A stretch of 33,754 bases of DNA, taken from the NCBI GenBank assembly GCA_019649035.1, contig BMAT01004146.1:167220-200973 (forward strand), in the 5' to 3' direction. The DNA is from Elysia marginata. Taxonomy: Eukaryota; Mollusca; Gastropoda; Plakobranchidae. The position numbers were made by a program, and so were the translations under genes. The notes under the pieces were generated by a model, which saw only the letters and a list, made by a program, of their open reading frames with translations, searched no databases and was not told the DNA's origin. Shown piece by piece: positions 15,201 through 27,200 of this stretch (positions within the stretch are counted from its first letter, which is position 1; each line of letters opens with the position of its first letter).

Positions 15201-18200
15201 ATGCTCTATGCACCGGCTTATTTTAATCGTGTTTTTATCAACGACTGTAGGGATGGTAAAATGAAGAGAGCGCACGTTTGGGAATAGGAGTCGAAATATA
15301 AAATTGTAAAAACTAAAATATTTTTAGCGAATATAAGTTAAACTCGCCATGCCCTTCAATATTCCATCCAATCAAGTCCTACACATGTTTACCGGTTAAC
15401 TCGTGCTGAAGTCGAATCATTAATGAATATATACTTTCCTTCCGACGTTTAAAAAAACGACTCAATTAATGTTGATATTTTGTAATTGATTACAAATTTC
15501 AAAATTTTCAATATTTGTTGCCTCAACTTTGTAATAGTAACAGAGGTGCTATTTTGCATTTGTTTTCGTTATTTTCAAAGCCTGAGAAACTGAATGACAC
15601 ACACACATTTGATCAAGATAGATCCGTTGAACAATGCCAATTCAATGCCTATCGATGAAACCTTTCTTTTCGTTAATATACGCGAGATCATAGTGCGAGG
15701 GCTTTCAGTGATTACGAAAAAAAATTGAGTGCTATCCCTGTTGTAATAATAATAAAACGGCAAATGTTTATAGTGATAATAATGGATAGCAACCTAAATT
15801 TAATAGAAAAAAAATTCTTATATCATTTTTTTGTGTTTGAACTTTTTAAAGCCATGTATGCCCGGTGTGGTAATAATTGGGATACATTTCCTATAACTAT
15901 ATTTTGGGCAAAGCAAATGATTTAGGGGGTTGTCCTCTTATTATTCAAACTAAAATTATGTGCACATCGTACACCCACCATCTCAATCAGAAAAATTCTA
16001 ACATGGAAAGAATTCATTGAATCATGAAGTTTTAAAGACTGGGTGTACACCTTGTGTTTTGTGCTGCATTCTCGATTTAAGCGCATGATTATTTGAGCAC
16101 ATCAGCTTCCATAGCAGTCAAGTTTTCCTGTAGCAGTTTGATAGATCTTTCAAGAGTCATGTGTTTCTTTTCGCTTAATTTAGAAAGTACATTAGAAGTA
16201 AAAGAAAAGCTTATTAAGTCGATAGAGCCTCACAGAGTTCACAGCAAACACCAAACTATATAGCGTGTTGACCAAGGTTTACAGACCTGAATCAGGCAAT
16301 TCCATTAACATCTCATTATTAAGGCTTCATTTAGTTGGCATACACCTATATATAGTGGGTATAATGTTATATGATTATTATGTATAAGATTTACTTGCAT
16401 GTGGTTATATTGCTTAAGCAATTATTTCTTGTTTGTGAAATTTCGCTCAAATAAAATTTGGTGGCATTTGCTGTTTTTGAAGAATAATGCACCCTCTCAC
16501 AAGGGGTTGGAGAGCATAAGTTTGTCAAACTTTACTCCCTTGATCATCTTTGTAGCCAATCTTCCTTGCCAAGAAGAAAAGAAAAGAATCAACCCTTTCC
16601 ATCACTTGTCACATCTTGCATCTAGATGATTTAATAAAAAATTAAAACTGTTGAAAACTGGCAAAATAGTCCAGAAGTTTCCAAGTTATGTTTTCATGGC
16701 CTACAGTTGAATCATGCCTAGCCAACCACCCGTATTGGCAACCACTTTCCTACGATTCCCTTGCATCTTTTCTACATTTTGATGCCCTGCATGGTGACCA
16801 GCTCACCAAAACCAACGCAGGCAGCTTTATATTTCTCATTATTCTTTACAATCTCTTAAAAAAACAACTCTGCAATGCGATCATCTTGACCTGAGAAGAA
16901 CTATTGAGCCACCACTCGGGTACTCTGATATGCCCCATACCTCCTCTGCTCTTGTTTTTTTTTTTTTACCTCTGCAATGCAACCCCTTTTGACCTGAGAA
17001 CAACCAATTAGCCACATCCCATTCTCTATTAAATTATTTATCCAATATACTATTTGTTGCTTAAATGAAACCAGTGGGAACTCAGAAAAATGTTGTTTGC
17101 TAGATTACAACAGAAATGAAAAGTACTGCATTGTACAGCTTTATAAGTATGATGCCCAATTCAACCACCTGTCCCTCACTACCACAATTGTTGTTGATCT
17201 ACCGTGGTCACCTTGGGCAGGTTTGACCGAATTGCATTCAAAAATGAAAAAAGGAAGTCAAAATGCACACACAGGTGCTATTTTTCACAAAGTTGCATCA
17301 CTGCAATGATCTCACATGGTTGGTAAATCATATCAGTTTAAATGACTGAAACATTTTCAAAGTCACCCTTGTTATGTTTAACATTTTTTTCCTTATATAA
17401 AATTTAACTGTTGTGGTCTTTAAAGTGATATTTCTTATCTTGTACTATATCGATTTTTTCCATTAAATATTGTTCGACTTTTGTCCATTTTGACAATCCA
17501 CATCACCATAAGATATATTTAAAGGTCTTTTGTTCTTTTTTTATCTAGACTAATGTGGTCTACTTTTAGGTCTTATTTGCCCCCCTACTCTCTAGCTCCA
17601 ATTTACCTTCTTTACAAATGCAATGCTGCTCTGTGTCAATGGATACAAAAAGACTAACAACCCTAACACTTTGTACCAAAATAAACACTCATGTCAAAAA
17701 TATTTTTAACGTGCTGTTTGCTACTTATTGTGACTTATTGAGAATGTAAAATTTTAATGTGCTTAACCACTAAGTGACTATACAGTGGTGCGATCGATTT
17801 TGGCTTCTAGTTTTAGATCTAGTCTAGATCTTAATACAGAATTTTTCTATTTTGGTAACTTTCATTTATTAAAAAAAACAGCTGTTCAGTCAGTTCTAAA
17901 ATGTAGAAGATAAGATACATATATTACAACATAGTTTCCTTATATAGATCTAGTGCTGGTTTTAGCTCCACCTTTTGAAATGGTGTAAACTATTACATTG
18001 TAATTATAGTAGTGGTTAAAATTATAGTTTGCTACTTCTGAAGCTGACTATTTAATAACTTACTGTTTTGTATTTTTCAGGAGATAACATACATCTGAAA
18101 ATTTTGGTTCCTAGTGTGGCAGCTGGAGCTATCATCGGAAAAGGTGGAGAAACCATAGCCCAGATACAGAAAGAGGCTGGCGCTAGGGTTAAAATGTCCA

Positions 18201-21200
18201 AAGCAAATGATTTTTACCCAGGTAAATATGCTTCATTTTTAAGCTTGTGATATCCTATATCTAAAAAAAAGAGAGAGAATTTTTTTGCCAACCGCTGTGG
18301 GTTAGGAAAATGGCTAAAAGGCCCAAATTTTGTGTAGATATGTAGGGTAGTGTGTCATTCTGTAGACATGCGCTAAAATCTTGTCGTTTTTAGGCTAATC
18401 CTGGAGAAATTTTTGTTGTGTTTTGAGTATTTTTGCTTTATATGCTAATTAACAACTGGCATGCTGTAACGAAGTTAGACATTGTCTTGGTCTAGTTCCT
18501 TAATCATGCTANNNNNNNNNNNNNNNNNNNNNNNNNNNNNNNNNNNNNNNNNNNNNNNNNNNNNNNNNNNNNNNNNNNNNNNNNNNNNNNNNNNNNNNNN
18601 NNNNNNNNNNNNNNNNNNNNNNNNNNNNNNNNNNNNNNNNNNNNNNNNNNNNNNNNNNNNNNNNNNNNNNNNNNNNNNNNNNNNNNNNNNNNNNNNNNNN
18701 NNNNNNNNNNNNNNNNNNNNNNNNNNNNNNNNNNNNNNNNNNNNNNNNNNNNNNNNNNNNNNNNNNNNNNNNNNNNNNNNNNNNNNNNNNNNNNNNNNNN
18801 NNNNNNNNNNNNNNNNNNNNNNNNGTCCACTTTAGAGAGGTGTTTTTGCGGAGGTCAGAAAGAGTCATGACGTCATGTCCCATTCAGCTGACAGCTGTGA
18901 GCCAAGTAGATCTAGACTATCTGTCCCTCGTTACTAATCTATACTCAGGTGTTTTAAATCCACATAGTGGCATAAACAAACATCTTGCTAGATTTATACA
19001 ATCTTATCTAGATCTAGATGTATGTTATCAATATTAATCTTGCAGTAGAAACTCATGGTTTAGGGCGAAAAGAGGAGATGGGAGACGAAGAGACAGACAG
19101 ACATGCAGGCCTACAAACAGACATCTAACTTTAAGGGAGAGAGAGAAAGAGAGCGTAGAGATGTGAACTGTGATGAAGAGGAGGAATATAACGGTTACAG
19201 ACGACATGTACCAACAGATGTACTTATTAAAAAAAAAAAAATTGTTTTGTTTTATATACAGTAATATTTATGCACAAATTATGTGTGTAAGCATGAGTAC
19301 TGTAATTTTAGCATGTTTTTTCTGTATGTTAATTCCTTTGTTTGTCTCACTCACTTAAAATATGTATTGATGCTCTGACCAAAAAGGAGAACCTGAAGAG
19401 GACAATAAAGTATAATTGAATCTTGAATCTAGACAGAGTGAGCTGCAGTAGACTCGTAGAGACTCATGGTTTTAGGCCAAATGGGAAGGTGGGAAAGCAA
19501 GAGACAGACAGTCAAGTACAAACAGAGATGCAAAGATAGAGCTAGAGAGATTGCAAGAGAAGTACTATTACCTGTTGTTGAGCAGTCAAAATTCAATCTG
19601 GGAAAGGTCCCTTTTGACATTTAAAATCTGGCTTTGCTTTAAGCTCTAGATTTGAAACCTTGATATCTATCCATTAATATTTTTTTTCAGTCTTAATCTT
19701 CCCTCACTAGCGGTTCACAACCGCCATCACTTCCTTCAGCTTGTCTAAGTTATCAGAGGGCTGGTGGCTCAGTTGGTTAGAATGCTGTGCTAATAATGTG
19801 AAAGTAGAGGTGTGCGAATGTGAGAGTTCGACCCCACACTTGCTGACTTTTTAAAAAAATTCCCCCGAACAAGCGCTAGGCTCTCTTTAATCGAATGAAT
19901 TTGATTTTATGGTTCAACATATTTTTTTAAAATTAACAGCTTAATAGTGCTTATCATGTTATCTTCATTATTTAGACGAAGAACAAGGGCAGTGTAGGGC
20001 CTTGTGAGCGCGGTCAGCGACTCTTATAAGGATTTTTTTTTTTTCGCAACCAGTCTCAAACTGGGGACTGAGGGGTATCGTCTAGATCTACTGGGCCTGC
20101 ACATGTCTAGTTTTCGCTCTTATTTTGGTCTTTGCTTAAATCGTGAAATTGGAGGGTATTTCACAAGTATTTTAAAAGGTTGGATATAGATTTATGTTGG
20201 GTATTTTTTACACGTTTTTGTTTTCTTAAGAAGATAAATCTATCAAAGAAAAAATTTAATCAAATACATGAAGAAAAGTAAGTATGAAATTCTATTTTAT
20301 GTAGTAAGATTTTTCATTTGAAATATTTAATCCTACGACTCAGGAACTAGAGTTTTTATCCCTTGGTTTGCCATATTTGTACTTAAAAATATTTTGTTAC
20401 AATGTTGTCTATACCCTGCAGTGATTTTGGACTGCACTTATCATTTTTTTTTCTAATGAGCAAGTCAGATTTGAAGTTTTGTGAGTATTTTGTTTTATAA
20501 ATGTCTCAAGTATGAGATGGGGACGTTAACCTACAATTGTTCTTTTCAAAGCTTATGGATTTTGCATTCATGCTTGTTTATTTTAGAAAAGAAACCAGCA
20601 TGATTTCATTCAAATAAAATTGATGGACATTATTTATCCACTAGAACATTTTTTAACATTTATTTTAATCACATCAGTTCTGTGTTATAAAATTTAGGGA
20701 AAAAATAGAAAAAAATGACAATACTTGTTTTTCTTTGAGGATAAACTTTCAATTTTAATTTTAAATTGCAACTGACACCATGAATCAAGCTGTGAAAACA
20801 AACCCCAACAAAATTGACATCCTCATTTTTTCAATAATTGAATTATTATTTGGTGAAGAGATTAAAAAATTTTCTTTTTTTTTTGGTAGTTTTACATGCG
20901 TCAGTTTCTGTTTCATTAGATATAAAAAAGCTGAAGTTAATGTCTACTTTTGAAACCAAAATAAAATAGTGAAAAGTCGAAGCACATATTATTTTGGAAA
21001 AAATGGCAGACTGATGAACATGCATAAATAAATTATAGTTTTGTTGGCTCATGGCTTTGCAACTTTTTTGTTGAATTTTGTGTAGAATCTGTGTTAGATC
21101 TAGAAAAAAATTTAAATAATCTAGATTTAGAGCGAGGTCTGGAAGATGATTTTGATCTCGAATCTGAATTAGACTTAAATCTAGCCTAGGTTTTGGGCGC

Positions 21201-24200
21201 CATATTTCTTCTTTTTTAGGCTCTACCTATTGTTTTTTTCTTCCATTTTGTCTTAGGGGCCTCATAGATTTTTTTCAAGTGAAGGGCCTTTTCAAGTCCA
21301 TTTAAGTTACACTTTTTTGCCAAGAGGTTCAAAATATTCGTACGCATTTTCTGTTAGGTTACTGAATGTCTGATCAAGATATTCTTTCCCAAACGTTTCT
21401 GACTTCTTAAAGAAAGAACTTCAAAGAAGGTGTAAGCATAAATTTTTTTATTAATTGTGGGGCTGCTTGACTTAGTGATTAGCATTTTAGACTCGTAATG
21501 TGGTGGTTGTGGGTTCGATTTCCAATGACAACACATGTTGTTATTCATATGGCCCTAGGAAAGCAATTTATCCATATTTTTCTCAGTCCACCCAACTGTA
21601 AAATGGTTACCTGGCTAAATGGAGGGCTTGAAATTTGTGGCATGTTAGTATTTGAGCTCTTAACAGGCAGCCATAATATAGTACTCTAAAATATGAATTG
21701 AATTTGCCTCGGGGTGTATTGACCTGCTGGGGGACACATGTAAAGTCCATAACGATATATGTTGTTTTCTTTTTTTGTTTGTTTTCAGGTACCACTGAGC
21801 GTATTTGCCTCATCATGGGATCCCCAGACTCTGTTAAACATGTCAACAAATTCATCATGGACAAAATTCGGGAAAAGCCTGAGTCTAACCCAGCATCTCC
21901 CACAAAACCTGATGATGCCAAAAATAATTTTGAGAGGCATCGGCAGGTAATAGAGGTATTTCAGGTTCCATTTTCATCCTCATTTCATTCTTCATAGGTG
22001 TCTGCCTTTGGTCACACTCATATTAACAAAACACACACACAAAAAAGAGAGGGATTGTTGGGCCAAAACCAGCACAAATTACCCACATAATGTTCATTTT
22101 TTTTTTTTTTTTTTGGAAGATAGAAGATACCTGGCAAATTTGAATTACTGTAAAGAAGGCAAAAGCTGTCTAAAAACAAACATGACACCCATAAGTTACT
22201 TTTTGGCAATACTAGTTATTGCTTGATTTCGTGCCTACCAGAGCTATTTTAAGATTAGTGCATGGTGGGATACTATGAGGGTACAAGCTCCCATTCTATG
22301 CCATTTGTTTCAAAGTAAAGCATATCTAAATCTGACCTGTTACTAAAAAAAATAAGTGTGAAAAGATCCCACTAGAAGATTCATAGAAGCTTTTCTTCCT
22401 GATTCAATGGTTTTGAAGTTTCGAAGCGTTGTTAGGTCTAAAATCTTTTGCTTACTATTTTAACAGTGTTTGTACTGCCTAACAACTGCTGCCAACCATG
22501 TCTACCGAAAATGTTGCTTTAAAAAATAAAAGTCGCTTTGTATCTATAATTAGTCTTGGAAAGTCCAACTAGCTTTTTATTCTTAATGTAGGAAGCAGCA
22601 ACAAAGAAAATTTTATTTTTTCAGTATTTCGAAAGGTTGTGGTTGGGTGAGGAAGAGATAACAAGTGTTTGTGAGTTTGGATAATGCAGTTGATTATGCA
22701 AGGCTTTGACAAAAGATTGTGCAAAATCATGTTAACTACAACCTTGTTCAGATCAACTGAGGAAGAAAGTATTTATTAATAGTTTCTTTGATATTCTACT
22801 CTTCACTTTTGTTTTGGGTCGTTTTTCTTCCGCTCTGCTCAAGATATTGTTGGTGTTTTCAGCCAAGTATTGTCTTTTGATATCAGTTAAAGGAAATATC
22901 AGTTCTAACCCACTGAAAACCATTGGTTTTTCCCTTAACTGTTACCAGCAGTATTCAAGAAAATCATTGTCACTTTTGAAAAATTTCTTAAAGCATTGAA
23001 GTCTTGTTTATTATTTTAGATAAAAATAGACTTATAGCAAACAAAAAGCGGATTGTAAATTTTTTGAGTTATATTGAATATCTGAAAAATAATATAAAAA
23101 CAGCAAAACTCTACCTGCTAAAACAAGTGCAAAAAGATCAATATCTCAGGAACATAAACAATCAAAGCAAGCAAGTTATCATTACTCACATTTGCAGAGA
23201 TGTTGCAGTCTCTTCTCTCCCCCCCCAGAAAAATCATCAGGCATTCAGGTTGTTCTGTAGATCTAGAAAGTAGTATACCGTTTTAGATAGTAATAAGATA
23301 GTCTGCCAATATTTGTGTATAAGTACTTACTGAGTTGAGGTCTATTTTGTATGCACAATAACAATTTATTTTATCTATCCTTTGAAGTAGAATCAGGTAT
23401 TGCAAACTGCTAGGATTTCTTAAGAACATAAGTGATTTAAAGCAAATATTAGTTCATCACTTCTCTATGGGTTTAAAAAAAGCAGTATGTAATCTTTCCT
23501 AAGTAAAAAATAAAAGTCCTTAAATGGCAGCATTATTTCCTTTTAAAAACAGGTAACAAGGCATAGCAGCTAAAATAGTTTTTTTCGGTGCTTATATTGA
23601 TAGTTATGGGATTCCTACAAACTGAACACCTGCATTGAAACATTTTTATATTTTATATTTATGTAAATTGTGTAGAAGAGCTTTGTAAAGCCACTCTTCA
23701 TATATTTTTTTAACATGAAAAGCACATATAAATTTGCACCAAAACATAAACAGCCTATGATCATACCAGCTGTACTGTTGGGTGTCAAAATCAGTTGTAA
23801 TAAGTCTATCCCATCAGACTTCAATTACTGCAAGTTATCTAACTCAGTTACAAAGATGAGAATACACATTCTTTGTATGGTATTTAAGTGGGTTTATGTA
23901 TGTAAACAATTAAATTTGTCTCGCATCCAAAGTGAATTAGTCGGAATTCTGAAATTTCTTTTTTGAGAAACCACCATTAAAAGGTCAATTAAATCAACAA
24001 AAAATATATCTTTCATCAAAATATTGATAATTATGTAAAATTTTCAAGAAGCTTTAAAAAGCGTCTTGTTCGAAATGGTAACGATTCTTAAGGTGAAAAT
24101 TGCAACATCCGACTCACTCACCCTGGACGGGAGACATTTAGAATTTTGTGTGTGTGGGTTAAGATTTGACAAAACAGAGGAAGACCAAAAGCAGACAGAT

Positions 24201-27200
24201 CTTAAATCACCTGTCCTATCTAGACTAAAGATGTAGGCATGCTTCTTTTTTGAGGTACTAAAATTTACTTTTTGTGGCACTTTCTCACAAATTTAAATTT
24301 AATTCAAGAGATAAAACAGGAGCATGCCAGTTTGAGCTAGGTAGTCTCACATTTCAAACTTTTTTACTTATAGAGTTTATCTCCCTACTGGAGATAGCTT
24401 GTTTGTGATTATGAAATGTGGTTGGCCACAGCCACTTGCTGGTCGATTCATGGCTTTTTCTATCTTTTAGCTTGTCACGGAAATACTAAATTTTTTCTCA
24501 TTAAGTGTAGTTTGTTACTGTTAACTGAAGGTTTACACTGTATTCTTACAGGAATTTAATATGTTAAAAAGAATTATACATATTTTGTTCTTTTTGTGAT
24601 TTTGGCCCAAAACTGAAATTTTCTCCCCCTGCATAAGAATTGATTTTTTTTTAATTGAACAAGGAATTGAGAGAATTCTTTACAATTACATTCAGCAAGT
24701 TGAAAAAGCTATGAAGGAACAGCTTTGAGCAGCACTGCACGCTGGAGAGATCCTAATCATCCTCATGCTCATCTCCACCTGCATCTTCATCTGATCATTC
24801 CACCAGATCATCATGCACCTCAGCTACCAGGCCAATTTGATAGGCCTAATTTTGATTTTATTAAAGTTACCTTTAGTTTAAAAATATTAAAAGAATGAAA
24901 GAAAAAAGTGGTGTGTCTACAAATTATTCAAGCTTTTAGACCTAAAATGTGCAAAAATGACATTTGAAATGCAGTTGAACATGTTGAAACAGATCTAACA
25001 AAAATATTTTTTATGAGCGATGCTATGCTTGGTTTGGGTATTATTCTTTATTTGGGTTCAGGTTTATGAACAATTTTATTTTTCAAATATTTCCGTGCAT
25101 GCAGTGATAGTAAAGTGATGGTTCTCACCAATTGTAATATTTTCTTTATTGCAACACCACAACATGTTTGATTAATAACGATTGGATTCTTTAGCATTTG
25201 ATAAATCTTCTCCTCTTAATCAATTGCAGCGTTAAGCAAAGATGTTTGCAGCCTTTATCCAAATTGCTATCTCAAAGAACCCTCCCCCCCCACCCCACCA
25301 CTTTATACCCCAAAAGCGACATTAACACTTTGTGGTGTTGTAATTCATGTATATTTATTTTATTTTTTGAAACCTTGTATAATCCAATACTTTATTACTT
25401 TGTTTAGGTCAAGGTTTTGATACCTAACAGTACAGCTGGTATGATCATAGGAAAAGCTGGTAATTACATCAAGCAGATCAAGGAAGAGAGTGGGGCTTAT
25501 GTGCAAATTTCTCAGAAGTCAAAAGAGACTAATCTTCCAGAGAGATGTGTCACAGTTGCAGGTTCGTAAAATTTTATTTTTTTAAAGTTTTATTTGAGGA
25601 ACAAAAGTGTCGGAGGGGCTAAATATAACCCATTTTTTTTTTTGTTAGCAATTTTTCCATAGTCAGAATAAAAAAGTTTTGTGATATTACAAAAGTAGTA
25701 ATCATGGGTTATTAAAAACCAATCATGAAGTATTTACATAAGGAATACCGTCAAACCTGAATTGAATAAACCTACAGGAGTGCAAGTTTTTTAAATTTTG
25801 CAGGAATTCCAACTTTTAGCATTTTTCTCTAGCCAACAAAGAAGGAACATTTGAAGAAAAAAAATATGGCTTCAAGTTAAAGAAAACCTTGAAAATTAAG
25901 ATAATAGGAAAATGAACACTTCTTTTGAGTCGTATAGCTGCGTTGGCCCAAGTGCAGAGCTTTATCCATCTTTTTCAATCATTATATCAAAAGTTTTATA
26001 GAGGCAGCTATAAAGTGTAAAGTTTTCCTGTTTTTTTAGCATAAACTGTTTGCATCTCTGAACCCAGACATGTAGGTGAACCTAATTGCGAGTGCCCAAG
26101 TAAATTTTACTTTTGGCAGTAATAAAAATAATCACCTTTGAAGTTATTTTTGCAGTCACTATTTATTTGATTCCACTGTCTAAATGGTCTATCTTTTAAG
26201 GATCATAAATGTAACCCCAATCTCGAAAACTCAGCTTTATTTCTCAGTTTCAAACTCCTTAAAAAATGAATCAAATCTCTTTGCTTTGAAAATTTATTAA
26301 AATAACAAAGATAATTCTGTCTTATGCACAATGTTGCTGAAATTTTATGCTTTCTGGTCAGATATAATATCCAAAAATGAAAATTTTCAACTTCAGCTGG
26401 GTTTTTCAGGATTGGGGATTTAATATCTAAAAAAAATTCTAAGCTAAGAAGTACATTGGCACTTGAAAGGTACTGTATGATTGAAATAAGCACAGGACAA
26501 GCCTCTACATAAGGGGAAAAGTAGATGCTAGTCATGGGGTCAATTTGCATATTTAAAGTTGTGAGAATCAAAATCTATGTGGATGGCCCTGTCTGGACAT
26601 AGAACTTATTTTGGCCTTTTTTGTCTGGAAGTGTGAGATTTCTCTAACACTATTCAAACTTGGAAAGAGATGTTAGCTTTTTGATCAGGACCTTTCCTTA
26701 TCCAGGGATACCAATTTTCTGTCTATTTTTTTGGTTTCCCCCCATTTTTTTGCCGTAATTAATTTCTTGAATATAATTATATGACTGTTTGTGTGTTTCT
26801 ATTGCTTTTTGTATATGGGCATATGTAAAAAGGATGGATTTTCATAAAAGTAAAGTGGCATCCCTGCCCATTTATTGCATGCATATTTAAACCAGGGTTT
26901 ATTACTTGATGTAACTAGTAATTGGATACACATTGAAGTAAACTTATGTTTCAACTTTGAGGGATTTTACTTAACTTTTTTCGAGCTAGTGATTTTTTTT
27001 TGTGTCTTACCTGGAAATGCTCTAATGTTCTCCATATTCCCTGGTTAGCAACTGCATTTAAATGTCTTATATTCTGAATTTTGTCAATTCCAGAGTGGTT
27101 TGATCATACAGTGATGCCAACTTTCTGTAAATTTACTGATATCTGCAGAAGTAAAATGTGCTGTAAATTTTCTTTCAGAGATCCATAAAACTTAAAGAGT

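Larger units (their letters stand above)
9402..18080 (+). other. Nova intron upstream of KH1
   Basis: An 8.7 kb intron. It contains CpG-richer islands at roughly 11840-12610, 14080-14440 and 14860-15240, short tandem duplications at 11536-11650, 15179-15226 and 16869-17030, and a possible transposase remnant near 16440. No further coding exon of the KH protein was found. Confidence 0.65.
18222..21788 (+). other. Nova intron splitting KH1
   Basis: Contains the assembly gap, two tRNA-like SINE heads, a diverged GA-rich duplication (about 19040-19160 and 19440-19560), and TCTAGATC-rich stretches near 18905-19020 and 21090-21190. No exon was recognised. Confidence 0.65.
21947..25407 (+). other. 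Nova intron between KH1 and KH2
   Basis: AT-rich 3.46 kb intron. Its notable contents are the tandem in-frame donors at its start and the two YCAY clusters (21968 and 24757). In vertebrate NOVA1 a self-regulated alternative exon lies in the corresponding region. I searched by eye for such an exon and found none with matching phases. Confidence 0.6.

Noticed and set aside
18482..18883. Open frames crossing the N run
   Set aside because: Unknown bases only.
19756..19842. Functional tRNA-Ile gene
   Set aside because: Anticodon stem does not pair and the spacing to the B-box is too long.
22623..22644. Small exon candidate after TTTTTTCAG in the KH1-KH2 intron
   Set aside because: The segment to the GTGAGG donor is 22 nt, would shift the frame and has no counterpart known to me.
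26203..26571. 122-codon minus-strand open frame in the last intron
   Set aside because: Translation is not recognised, no matching splice-linked neighbour was found, and the region is low-GC; probably chance.
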